14,855 nucleotides of DNA from Clostridiales bacterium UBA2432 (GCA_002342805.1 DDQW01000043.1:1-14855); one strand, 5' to 3'; numbered from the stretch's first letter, positions 6,638 to 13,756 are shown. Made by a program: numbers and translations. The notes: generated from the letters alone by a model not told the origin.

Positions 6638-6851
6638 TCGTTTCTTTCATGATGATGAATAGTTGGTCCAATTCATCCTTGCTCAATGTAATTCCTTTGC
6701 TCATCTTTTCATGTTCCGGATCCCAATCCCGTATATCATACTTCGCTTCTCTGTCATTCCAGCTTATAAGATTGATTTCCTTCTTCCATCCTTTTGCATT
6801 TTCTGAAAGAACGCCTATATGTTTAATGATTTCAAACTTTATTCCTGCCAT
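6630..6851 (-). CDS. ydbC: YdbC-like PC4-family single-stranded DNA-binding protein
   Basis: 73 residues. FEIIKHIGVLSENAKGWKKE, then SWND, KYDIRDWDPEHEKMSKGITLS, match the Lactococcus lactis YdbC family, a bacterial form of the eukaryotic coactivator PC4 that binds single-stranded nucleic acid as a dimer. The length is normal. It is the first gene of the four-gene unit and overlaps the phosphoesterase start by 8 bp. Its RBS is GGCAGGA, moderate in strength. No functional link to the phosphoesterase is known to me. Confidence 0.88.
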   Translation of the reverse strand: MAGIKFEIIKHIGVLSENAKGWKKEINLISWNDREAKYDIRDWDPEHEKMSKGITLSKDELDQLFIIMKETNE

Positions 6852-6910
6852 GTTTTCCTGCCTTTCATTTTAGATGATTTTTCTTTAAAGAACTTGCTTG
6901 CTTATTCATT

Positions 6911-6939
6911 ATTATATTCGTAAATTTAAGTAAAATCAA
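6911..6939 (-). promoter_or_regulatory. Promoter of the ydbC-phosphoesterase-hydrolase operon
   Basis: TTGATT (6934-6939), a 17-bp spacer and a perfect TATAAT (6911-6916) on the minus strand, 60 bp ahead of the YdbC-like start. A 10-bp palindrome CATTATAATG (6950-6959) lies just upstream and may be an operator. No strong terminator is visible between 6960 and the end of the preceding gene at 7021. Confidence 0.65.
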
Positions 6940-7020
6940 ATGATTATGACATTATAATGACCTTTTCACTAAATAACTTCAAACAAAACTCACTTTGCTG
7001 ATGACTAGGACTTATAAACG

Positions 7021-9012
7021 TTATATGTTCATTATCTCCCACTCAGAAAAAGCTTGTATAAAGGCACCAATACCTAAAAGATTATTCGTTACTTTTCTTT
7101 CACTAATATAATATTTATAAGTACCGTCTCTATAAGGGGCACCTCCTAGACCTGAGCAATATACAGTATCTATTAAATCTAAGTAACCTTCTTCGTCTTC
7201 TCGTACAAAGTTTTTGATAATTCCATGAATTGCTTTTTCAACAACCGGTTTATAAATATGGCTAATATAACCTTTTCTAATGGCTTTTGCTATTGCATAT
7301 GTAAACATACATGTACATGATGATTCAATATAATTACCTTCTCTGTATTCTTGATCTAAAACTTGGCTCCAAACACCTGTCTCTTTCCCTTGAACTAAGG
7401 CCACAGATGCATACATACTTCTAGCAATTTCAACAATCTCAGCCCTATTCTTATGATTTTCAGGTAAGTAATCTAATACGTCAACAAGGGCCATAGCATA
7501 CCAGCCCATAGCTCTACCCCAAAAATGAGGTGAACATCCTGTTTCTTTATTTGCCCAAAGTTGCTCTTTACTTTCATCATATCCATGATAAAGTAAACCT
7601 GACTTTGGATCTTTAGCATGTTTATTCATTAATATTAATTGTTTAGCTACATCATCAAAGTCATTGACATTACCAAATATTTTTGTGTATTCAGCATAAA
7701 ATGGCGCACCCATATATAGTCCATCAAGCCACATTTGGTGTGGATATATATCTTTATGCCAGAAACCACCTTCACTTGTTCTAGGCTGCTCATCTAGTTG
7801 CTTACGTAACGTATCTGAAGCAAGCTTGTATTTATTTTCCTTTGTCATTCTATATAGATATAGTAATGTTTTACCATTATTAATATAATCAATATTATGC
7901 TTATTGAAATCATAATACTTGATTTCTCCTGCTTCATTAACAAAGTAATCCATATTATCTTTTATATATTTGAAATATTTATCATCTTTTGTGGTTTCGA
8001 AGGCTCTTTCAATTCCTCGACATAAAACTCCATAATCATATGCCCATCTATCACGTAATTCCGGGAACTTATGTATGACTGACTCAGTCATTCTTACAGA
8101 CCATTTGTAATGATTTTTCATCACATTCTTTTCGCTGAACAAAGCTAATTTTGCATATAGGTCTTCTAATATAAATCTTGCATCGATGTTTTTATAAACC
8201 CTAATATCTCTATTTTTATTATGATGGATATAGTTCAGGTTTTCATCAAAACTAGGGGCAGTTTTCATTGAATACTGTCCACAATCATCGAATAAAATTA
8301 AACCAATAGCTGGAGAATCCCCAAGAATTCTAAATTCTGTTGGTCTTTTTATAGACGCATTATTAAACTCAATAACACTGTCACATAAATACTGTCCAAT
8401 CTTTCCATGCGGCTTTACCCTAGCCTCTAATTCGGCGAATGTAACCGGCATCATACGATAAACATTTCTAGGAACTTGCCACACTTCTAAACTTGATTCA
8501 AAAACAATATTAGCCGCTAATGGATCATTAGAAAGATTGTATTCCCAACCACCTTGTGGCCAGTCTCTACCGCCTATCCATATAACTATAATATCTTTTT
8601 CTGTAATACTTGGTTCCATTAATAATGCTGTGGCCATATCCGTTAATGGACCAAGAAAGGTAATATATAATGGTCTAGTATCCTCTTTAAGGGCTTCTTC
8701 AATTATTAACCTTGCCCCATCTGATTCTATTACGTCTTTATTACTACTTAAAGCATTTTTGGCACCCTTATAAACCAAATCCATTTTATTCATGTCCATT
8801 AAGTCCATAAGCTTAATAATCTCATCATAACTGTCTATCATAGATTGTTTAGATTTTTGATCACCAAAATGTGCCGCAATTATTCCTCGAATATCAAAGG
8901 ATTCAGTTAATAAGGCTTGCACTATTGCAAATTGGTCATCCACTTCATTTTTGGCATCAGTATTAATAATAACTCTACTTTTCTTTTCATTTGGAATATT
9001 AAAATTTGACAT
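7021..9012 (-). CDS. Nucleoside-hydrolase-like domain fused to GH105 unsaturated rhamnogalacturonyl hydrolase
   Basis: 663 residues with no signal peptide, so cytoplasmic. Residues ~12-290 resemble inosine-uridine nucleoside hydrolases: INTDAKNEVDDQFA supplies D19, D25 and D26 for calcium, with YITFLGPLTD, then WEYNLSNDP (N159, D163) and GDSPAIG (D232). The His before the last Asp in classical enzymes is Gly231 here, so substrate or activity may differ. Residues ~300-663 are a complete GH105/GH88-type alpha/alpha barrel: GGFWHKDIYPHQMWLDGLYMG with D430 equivalent to YteR D143, then HFWGRAMGWYAMALVDVLDY and YCSGLGGAPYRDGTYKYY. GH105 enzymes remove the unsaturated uronic acid from rhamnogalacturonan fragments made by lyases. 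RBS AAGGAG lies seven bases before the ATG. It is divergent from the LacI gene. Fusing the two folds is unusual, and the N-terminal substrate is unknown. Confidence 0.85.
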   Translation of the reverse strand: MSNFNIPNEKKSRVIINTDAKNEVDDQFAIVQALLTESFDIRGIIAAHFGDQKSKQSMIDSYDEIIKLMDLMDMNKMDLVYKGAKNALSSNKDVIESDGARLIIEEALKEDTRPLYITFLGPLTDMATALLMEPSITEKDIIVIWIGGRDWPQGGWEYNLSNDPLAANIVFESSLEVWQVPRNVYRMMPVTFAELEARVKPHGKIGQYLCDSVIEFNNASIKRPTEFRILGDSPAIGLILFDDCGQYSMKTAPSFDENLNYIHHNKNRDIRVYKNIDARFILEDLYAKLALFSEKNVMKNHYKWSVRMTESVIHKFPELRDRWAYDYGVLCRGIERAFETTKDDKYFKYIKDNMDYFVNEAGEIKYYDFNKHNIDYINNGKTLLYLYRMTKENKYKLASDTLRKQLDEQPRTSEGGFWHKDIYPHQMWLDGLYMGAPFYAEYTKIFGNVNDFDDVAKQLILMNKHAKDPKSGLLYHGYDESKEQLWANKETGCSPHFWGRAMGWYAMALVDVLDYLPENHKNRAEIVEIARSMYASVALVQGKETGVWSQVLDQEYREGNYIESSCTCMFTYAIAKAIRKGYISHIYKPVVEKAIHGIIKNFVREDEEGYLDLIDTVYCSGLGGAPYRDGTYKYYISERKVTNNLLGIGAFIQAFSEWEIMNI

Positions 9013-9040
9013 ATTCTTTCTCCTTGTTTTTTATATTCAA

Positions 9041-9069
9041 ATTATCGTATGAATTTCACTTAATTCCAA
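9041..9069 (-). promoter_or_regulatory. Promoter of the nucleoside hydrolase-GH105 gene
   Basis: TTGGAA (9064-9069), a 17-bp spacer and GATAAT (9041-9046) on the minus strand. The -35 end touches the palindrome at 9070-9080, placing a likely repressor site over or next to it. Confidence 0.5.
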
Positions 9070-9081
9070 TTAATAATTAAG
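9059..9081. promoter_or_regulatory. Candidate operator in the LacI/GH105 divergent region
   Basis: CTTAATT (9059-9065) is inverted as AATTAAG (9075-9081), and TTAATAATTAA (9070-9080) is itself a palindrome with an odd centre. ACTTAAT occurs three times in the gap (9058-9064, 9101-9107, 9110-9116). The dyad overlaps the GH105 -35. It lacks the central CG common in LacI-family operators, so assignment to the adjacent regulator is by position only. Confidence 0.35.
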
Positions 9082-9097
9082 CAATTTTAGATTTATA

Positions 9098-9126
9098 TTG
9101 ACTTAATCCACTTAATGTTTTATGGT
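9098..9126 (+). promoter_or_regulatory. Probable promoter of the LacI-family gene
   Basis: TTGACT (9098-9103), a 17-bp spacer and TATGGT (9121-9126) on the plus strand. The spacer contains one ACTTAAT copy, so the gene may regulate itself. The TATAAT-like string at 9137-9143 is too close to the RBS to serve as its -10. Confidence 0.45.
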
Positions 9127-9159
9127 TACACTATGCTTATAATAAAGGAGTCTAAAGCT

Positions 9160-10188
9160 ATGTCTATAACAGGTAAAGAATTAGCCAAAATACTTAATAT
9201 ATCAGAAGCTGCTATTTCAATGGCACTTAACAACAAACCCGGGGTTAGTACTAAAACCAGAAAAAAGATTTTAGCGGTTGCAAAAGAGCATAACTACGAT
9301 TTTTCCAATAAAACATCATTCGTTGACGCAAAAAAAGCGAAAGGAACTGTTCATTTCGTAATATTCAAGAAAAATGGTGCGATTATTACGGACAATTCAT
9401 TTTTCTCCCTTATAACTGAAGGTATTAATTATGGCTGTGAAAAATTCAACTATTATTTGAATGTAACCTACTTTTATTCAAGTCAAGATATCGAACAACA
9501 ATTAGAGACTTTAGTACGTCAGGGTTGTAAAGGAATTATTTTATTAGGTACAGAAATAAAAAAAGAAGATTATATCCCCTTTTCTAAACTTTCTATACCT
9601 ATTGTTTTAGTTGATAGTTATTTTACAGATATTATAGTTGACAGTATTTCTATTAATAATACACGTGGGGCCTATCTTGCTACCAATCATCTCATTCAAT
9701 CAAACGGCCTTCATCCAGGTTACTTACGTTCACTTTATTCTACACAAAATTTTTATGAACGAAAGCTAGGTTTCTATAAAGCTCTTAATGCTAGTGGTTT
9801 TTCAACCTCTAATACAATTACTCATAAGCTTACGCCTTCTTTCGAAGGCGCCTATGCCGATATGCTAAGGCTTATCAGAAAAGGAGAGCCTGTCGCTCAT
9901 AGTTATTTTGCGGACAATGATTTAATAGCAGCTGGTGCACTTAAAGCATTTAAAGAATCAAATTATAGAATACCTGAGGATATATCCATCATAGGTTTTG
10001 ACGATATTCCTCTTTGTTCATATATAGAACCTAATCTATCAAGTGTCAACGTCCCCAAAAAATACATCGGTATAACAGCTATGAAAAGACTGGTAGATTT
10101 AATGTCATCTGAATATAATTTACCCCTAAGAATTGAAGTTGAAACCGAAATAATAACTCGTGATAGTGTCTTGTACAGGTCATACTAA
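9160..10188 (+). CDS. LacI-family transcriptional regulator
   Basis: 342 residues from the ATG at 9160, selected because AAAGGAG (9144-9150) lies nine bases upstream; the 15-codon longer reading would place this RBS inside the gene. Residues 1-46 are the LacI helix-turn-helix (MSITGKELAKILNISEAAISMALNNKPGVSTKTRKKILAVA). Residues ~60-340 are a periplasmic-binding-protein-like sensor domain with typical blocks: GCKGIILLGTE, INNTRGAYLATNHLI, YFADNDLIAAGALKAFKE, PEDISIIGFDDIPLCSYIEPNLSSV. The region usually forming the hinge helix is atypical (NKTSFVDAKKAKG). Divergent from the nucleoside hydrolase-GH105 gene, it probably represses or activates it in response to a sugar or nucleoside from that pathway. 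The ligand is unknown. Confidence 0.9.
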   Translation: MSITGKELAKILNISEAAISMALNNKPGVSTKTRKKILAVAKEHNYDFSNKTSFVDAKKAKGTVHFVIFKKNGAIITDNSFFSLITEGINYGCEKFNYYLNVTYFYSSQDIEQQLETLVRQGCKGIILLGTEIKKEDYIPFSKLSIPIVLVDSYFTDIIVDSISINNTRGAYLATNHLIQSNGLHPGYLRSLYSTQNFYERKLGFYKALNASGFSTSNTITHKLTPSFEGAYADMLRLIRKGEPVAHSYFADNDLIAAGALKAFKESNYRIPEDISIIGFDDIPLCSYIEPNLSSVNVPKKYIGITAMKRLVDLMSSEYNLPLRIEVETEIITRDSVLYRSY

Positions 10189-10204
10189 GGTTTATAACCA
10201 GGTA

Positions 10205-10232
10205 TTGCAATATAAACGATAAATGATATAAT
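10205..10232 (+). promoter_or_regulatory. Promoter of the HD/HD-GYP gene
   Basis: TTGCAA (10205-10210), a 16-bp spacer and TATAAT (10227-10232) preceded by TGA, an extended -10. The start codon is 38 bp further on. It follows the LacI stop by 17 bp with no clear terminator between. Confidence 0.6.
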
Positions 10233-10269
10233 TATTATACGTATTTTTTTAAAAATATCGGAGGTGACA

Positions 10270-11517
10270 ATGTTGAATCTGCAACCTGTTTCACTCTTTA
10301 ACTCACTTGCATCGATTATTAAATCAATTGATTTATATAATTATATTCTGAAGGACCATCATCGACGCTGTTCGATTATTGCCTATTATATCGGCAATAC
10401 TTATGCAGAAAAGAGCATTAATCTTTCTGAGCTAATTTTGGCAGCATCCCTTCATGACATTGGGGCTCTTAATGTAAAAGAAAGGGATCAACTACTTAAA
10501 CTTGATGTTGAAGAACCCTCACATCATGAGCAACTTGGCGCAAAAATACTGGAAGGTTTTGAACCCTTTGATCAAATACGCCGGATTATTTTACATCACC
10601 ATATCCGATATATTGATGTGCAACAAGGCTTAACAAAAGCAGAGGATGTTCCGTTTGAATGTTATATTTTACACTTAGCTGATCGTATTGAAATCATGAC
10701 CAATGGTAAAAATGATGTAGAGACAATAAATAAATTAAAACTTGAAATTAATAACCGCTTTGGAAAAGTTTTTCATCCTGATCTACAGAAAGTATTTAAT
10801 CAAATTATTGACGACCGCTCCTTTTGGATAAATATAAATAATCAATCTTATCAAGAATTAGTACATGGGTCAATAAAAAGTAAAACACATGACTTGAATT
10901 ATGTCGATGCCGAAAATCTTGCTTTGATTTTTGCAAAGATTGTTGACTATAAAAGTCCATGGACAAGTACACATAGTCAATCCGTGAGTGCCATTGCTTA
11001 TCGATTAGGTAAATTTGTCGGTTTAGATCCTGATACATGTTTTCAACTACGCATTGCCGGTTATCTGCACGATATAGGAAAAATAGCAACTCCCACCGAA
11101 ATTCTTGAAAAGCCAAGTAAATTAAATGGGGAAGAATTTGATACAATTAAAGAACACGCAATGTATACCTCATTAATCCTTAAAGATATAGAAGGTTTTG
11201 ATGATATTGCTACTTGGGCATCTTCACATCACGAAAAGCACGATCATTCAGGTTATCCTTTACACCTTTCCAAAGATCATTTTTCATTACCTATGGAAGT
11301 TTTAGCCTTTGCTGATATCTTCACTGCATTATCCGAAGACCGGCCTTATCGACCTAAAATGTCTAAAAAGGATATTAAGAAAGTTCTAAGTACATTTGTA
11401 CCTGAAAAGTTAGACATAAATGTCTATGAAGTTCTATTAGCTCATTTTGATGAACTTTATGAACTACATTTAAAAATCTTTAATAGTATCATTTCTAGTA
11501 GAACTGATTTCAAGTAA
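10270..11517 (+). CDS. Tandem HD / HD-GYP domain phosphohydrolase
   Basis: 415 residues from the ATG at 10270. The GTG at 10264 is part of the RBS sequence CGGAGGTG and is rejected. Residues ~25-150 form a first HD domain: HHRR (30-33), H62-D63 in SLHDIG, HHH (109-111) and D138 in HLADRIE. Residues ~215-375 are an HD-GYP domain: H235 in STHSQSV, H267-D268-IGK, H296, H320-H321 in SSHHEKHDHSGYP, and D349 in FADIFTALSEDRPYR. HD-GYP proteins hydrolyse cyclic di-GMP, or cyclic GMP-AMP in some lineages. There is no receiver, PAS or membrane segment, so it is cytoplasmic and its input is not evident. The first HD domain keeps metal ligands and may be active, or may be a regulatory copy. Confidence 0.85.
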   Translation: MLNLQPVSLFNSLASIIKSIDLYNYILKDHHRRCSIIAYYIGNTYAEKSINLSELILAASLHDIGALNVKERDQLLKLDVEEPSHHEQLGAKILEGFEPFDQIRRIILHHHIRYIDVQQGLTKAEDVPFECYILHLADRIEIMTNGKNDVETINKLKLEINNRFGKVFHPDLQKVFNQIIDDRSFWININNQSYQELVHGSIKSKTHDLNYVDAENLALIFAKIVDYKSPWTSTHSQSVSAIAYRLGKFVGLDPDTCFQLRIAGYLHDIGKIATPTEILEKPSKLNGEEFDTIKEHAMYTSLILKDIEGFDDIATWASSHHEKHDHSGYPLHLSKDHFSLPMEVLAFADIFTALSEDRPYRPKMSKKDIKKVLSTFVPEKLDINVYEVLLAHFDELYELHLKIFNSIISSRTDFK

Positions 11518-11635
11518 ATTCAATACGATCAACTTCAACAGTTAATGTGTCAGAACGTTTATACACTTTATTTTTATATAACTAGGATTTATGAGCCCCT
11601 AGATTCACATTTGGGATATGGTGCTATTACTTTCA

Positions 11636-11800
11636 TTAATACTGATCGTATAAGTTACTCACTCCAATAATCTCGCCCGCGTCTGAAATTCCAAAGACAA
11701 TTTCACCACTTCTATAATTTGCAAATGCACTAACTGTTTTTAAAAATGTATTTGAAACACTTTGTTTGTATTCTAATTCATCTCTTTCAATTCTTCCCAT
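11636..11800 (-). pseudogene. Truncated AlbA_2 (Schlafen-like) DNA-binding gene
   Basis: 54 residues from the ATG at 11800, chosen for GGAGG eight bases upstream. MGRIERDELEYKQSVSNTFLKTVSAFANYRSGEIVFGISDAGEIIG is the start of the AlbA_2 domain of RecG-like or Schlafen-like transcriptional regulators, which normally run to several hundred residues. The frame ends at TAA soon after the first beta-alpha unit (SNLYDQY), and no continuation is visible in other frames over the next ~100 bases. It is therefore either a 3'-truncated gene or, less likely, a short functional peptide. Promoter and RBS remain intact, so it may still be expressed. Confidence 0.7.
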
Positions 11801-11821
11801 TGTTAAATCCTCCATATCAAT

Positions 11822-11872
11822 ATTATACCAAAAACTGTTGCGTTGCATTTTACGTTGCGATTTGTAACGTAT
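11822..11872 (-). promoter_or_regulatory. Extended -10 and GCAACG repeats before the AlbA_2 gene
   Basis: A perfect TATAAT (11822-11827) preceded by TGG on the minus strand. No good -35 is present. That region instead carries repeated GCAACG and GTTAC-like words (GCAACGTAAAATGCAACGCAAC), the copies 12 bp apart, which look like sites for an activator or repressor. Confidence 0.4.
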
Positions 11873-11921
11873 ATAATTGCTTGTATTCAAGTATGTTTGC
11901 GTCATTTTTAAAGTAACCATC

Positions 11922-11964
11922 AAAAACCTAGAGTATCATTGATTAAAATCATAGATGCTCTAGG
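11922..11964 (-). terminator. Terminator downstream of the LysR gene
   Basis: On the minus strand CCTAGAG (complement of 11958-11964) pairs with CTCTAGG (complement of 11927-11933). The stem extends through GATC-type pairs and a TGATT/AATCA inner helix, and is followed by TTTTTG. It lies ~87 bp after the LysR stop codon. Confidence 0.65.
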
Positions 11965-12050
11965 TGGCTAAGGGCCATACTATTGCTAAAAAAACAGTAG
12001 GAAATTGTATCGAGAAGCATGAAATTACCATATTTCCCTTAAACGATTCG

Positions 12051-12917
12051 CTATTTGAACTCTTCAATGAATTTTGACACTGCAGTGTGAAACACCTTAT
12101 TCTTCTTCCATGCCAAGACGTGTCCTGTTTCTCTGGTTGGAGAAAAAGGAATGAATGTCAAGTTCTCCAATGGTCTTATTGTAAAAGCACCTTCAACTGC
12201 AACTATGTAAGCCCTTATCTTTTGAAGTAATAAAGTGGTATTTGTCAACAGATTTTGAGTTGCTACGATATTAAGTTCTTCAAGCTCATGACCTAACCAA
12301 CTTTCAAGTTCTTTTTTAACGATATCACGATTTGTTACTATTAAGGGTAAATCCAGAATATCTTCAATGGATATGTTACTCTTTTTTGCTATAGGATCAT
12401 CTGCATTCGCTATCAATCCCCACCTCTCTTTAATTGGTAGTTGATAAAGCTCATATTTTGCTGCTTCAACAGGTTCAATCAATATGCCCACATCAATAGT
12501 TCCAAGATCTAGCTTCTCTTTAATATCATCACTAAAACCATTGTAAAACTCAAAGGTGACTAATGGATATTTTTTCATAAATAAAGCTACCATTTCCATT
12601 AAATATTCAGCTGCATTGGTTTCTACACATCCAATAGTCACAATTCCTGCAACGGTATCAGATTCATTTTGAACATCCCGTTCCGCTTTATCCACTAGCC
12701 TGAGAATTTCTTTCGTTCTTTGAAGATACAAAAAGCCTGCATCTGTCAACGTTACTTTTCGTTTGCCTCGAATCAAAAGAGTTGCCCCTATTTCTTCCTC
12801 AAGATCCTGAATTTGACGACTTAATGTAGGTTGGGTGATATTCAGTTTTTCAGACGCTCTTGTAATGTTTTCTTCCTTTGCTATCATAACAAAATACTTC
12901 AACACTCGTATATCCAT
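12051..12917 (-). CDS. LysR-family transcriptional regulator
   Basis: 288 residues, full length. Residues 1-60 are the winged helix-turn-helix (MDIRVLKYFVMIAKEENITRASEKLNITQPTLSRQIQDLEEEIG), followed by the linker helix. Residues ~90-288 are the two-lobed effector-binding domain (GIVTIGCVETNAAEYL, DVGILIEP, WGLIANADDPIA, LPLIVTNRD). RBS GGAGGTC lies five bases before the ATG. It follows a 55-residue ORF by 16 bp and is probably co-transcribed with it from the promoter at 13143-13171, upstream of which is a perfect LysR-type box (13189-13215). The usual divergently transcribed target is absent: an IS1380 derivative begins at 13216. Effector unknown. Confidence 0.92.
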   Translation of the reverse strand: MDIRVLKYFVMIAKEENITRASEKLNITQPTLSRQIQDLEEEIGATLLIRGKRKVTLTDAGFLYLQRTKEILRLVDKAERDVQNESDTVAGIVTIGCVETNAAEYLMEMVALFMKKYPLVTFEFYNGFSDDIKEKLDLGTIDVGILIEPVEAAKYELYQLPIKERWGLIANADDPIAKKSNISIEDILDLPLIVTNRDIVKKELESWLGHELEELNIVATQNLLTNTTLLLQKIRAYIVAVEGAFTIRPLENLTFIPFSPTRETGHVLAWKKNKVFHTAVSKFIEEFK

Positions 12918-12933
12918 ATGACCTCCATAATTG

Positions 12934-13101
12934 CTACTCGTAACTTATTATAACTTTTCTTTTCTTAACTATATACATGCGAAGAGAAGATTTTTGCCAC
13001 CAAGAATCGCCGATTTCTTTGGCACATACATCTTTATACATTATACTTTCCATTCTATTATTGTTAACTAAATAGGTACTTTGATTTATGTGATAATTCA
13101 T
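12934..13101 (-). CDS. 55-residue protein of unknown function upstream of the LysR gene
   Basis: The ATG at 13101 is chosen because AAAGGAGATG stands just upstream; the ATG 24 bases earlier overlaps this RBS region. The product opens MNYHINQSTYLVNNNRMESIM, contains GDSWWQK, and ends with a basic stretch (MYIVKKRKVIISYE). It has one Cys, no signal peptide and no membrane segment. I recognise no family. It could be the N-terminal remainder of a larger LysR-controlled enzyme cut short by a frameshift or deletion, or a genuine small protein. Promoter and RBS are good. It is followed after 16 bp by the LysR gene. Confidence 0.5.
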   Translation of the reverse strand: MNYHINQSTYLVNNNRMESIMYKDVCAKEIGDSWWQKSSLRMYIVKKRKVIISYE

Positions 13102-13142
13102 TTCAACATCTCCTTTTTTTGACAATTATTTTTTCTGTTTAT

Positions 13143-13171
13143 AGTTTATCAGGAAACATTAATTATGTCTA
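13143..13171 (-). promoter_or_regulatory. Promoter of the 55-residue ORF and LysR gene
   Basis: TAGACA (13166-13171), a 17-bp spacer and TAAACT (13143-13148) on the minus strand. The weak -10 (4 of 6) suits an activator-dependent promoter, in line with the LysR box centred about 66 bp before the expected transcription start near 13136. Confidence 0.45.
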
Positions 13172-13188
13172 ATACCTAACTTAAATCA

Positions 13189-13215
13189 TTTATCATGCTT
13201 GTATTGTATGATAAA
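13189..13215. promoter_or_regulatory. LysR-type T-N11-A operator
   Basis: TTTATCAT (13189-13196), 11 bases, ATGATAAA (13208-13215): a perfect 8-bp dyad with the exact T-N11-A spacing of LysR-family recognition sites. Its centre lies near -66 of the promoter for the 55-residue ORF and LysR gene, where LysR activators usually bind. Its last base directly adjoins the IS1380 terminus. Confidence 0.6.
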
Positions 13216-13749
13216 CCTGAATTATTCATCCAGCCATGAGCAACCTTAAAATCGACAGTAGGCATCTTTTTTAACCGAGTATAGTCAGTAATGGCTTATG
13301 GTGTCGATTCACATCTTTCGCATGCTCATCGGCATCGTCATCTTCGAAGTAACCGGCGATGATCTGATACACCATTTGATAAAGATTCTGGTCATCCTTA
13401 TGGCGACGACTGATCTTATCATCCGTCTTGAAGTTGCTGACATGATTATGAAATCCAAACTTGTGGGCGAATTCCTTGCTGAGAAGTAGCCCGGAATCGG
13501 AAGATAAATCGCCTCCATCGAAATTTATTTTGATTTTACTATTGCTTTCTAACTGAAGTCCATCTAAACCAGACATATGAAGAGTTTCTCCTTTGTTTGA
13601 TTTTGGTTTGGTCACTTAAATTTTAACAAAGTTGGAACTCTTTTTCTATTGTTTTTCTTCACTTTTTAAGTGAAGAGCAAAAGTAATCAAAAACGCAGTA
13701 ACAATGCGGCGTCAAACGCCGTTAAATGAAACTAGATGAATAATTCAGG
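13216..13749 (-). mobile_element. Internally deleted IS1380-family element, 534 bp, with intact inverted termini
   Basis: CCTGAATTATTCATC (13216-13230) is repeated exactly and inverted as GATGAATAATTCAGG (13735-13749). These flank the start of an IS1380-type transposase gene. Full IS1380 elements are about 1.6-1.7 kb, so about two thirds of the transposase gene is missing, with the deletion joint near 13262. Both ends survive, so the element could be mobilised by a full-length relative. The 5' leader holds two hairpins, CTTCACTT/AAGTGAAG (13657-13675) and CGGCGT/ACGCCG (13707-13721). The flanking 4-mers are TAAA on the left and ATAA on the right, so no exact target duplication is seen. Confidence 0.8.
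13271..13576 (-). pseudogene. IS1380-family transposase, N-terminal fragment
   Basis: About 101 residues from the ATG at 13576, with AAAGGAG about 11 bases upstream; an upstream GTG (13615) is the longer alternative and lacks an RBS. The stretch KINFDGGDLSSDSGLLL, then RRHKDD and YQIIAGYFEDDDADEH, is the characteristic start of IS1380 transposases. The frame stops at TAA after LLTILG, where intact enzymes continue with a G-K-x-A-L-A-S-Q-P-T-like segment. The DDE catalytic core is missing, so it cannot transpose by itself. It lies inside the inverted termini at 13216 and 13749. Confidence 0.88.
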
Positions 13750-13756
13750 ATAATAC

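Noticed and set aside
7021..9012. Possible two separate genes instead of a nucleoside hydrolase-GH105 fusion
   Set aside because: The frame is open throughout, and I saw no RBS followed by a start codon at the domain joint near residues 290-300.
10805..11146. 113-residue minus-strand ORF
   Set aside because: Antisense to the HD/HD-GYP gene, whose motifs are complete in the other strand.
11546..11580. Possible terminator after the HD/HD-GYP gene
   Set aside because: Only a 4-bp GTGT/ACAC stem with an 11-base loop before a T-rich stretch; too weak to call.
13176..13265. 29-residue minus-strand ORF starting MPTVDFKVAHGWMNN
   Set aside because: It has no RBS and reads through the IS1380 terminal sequence, whose inverted repeat encodes part of it; it is an artefact of the IS end.
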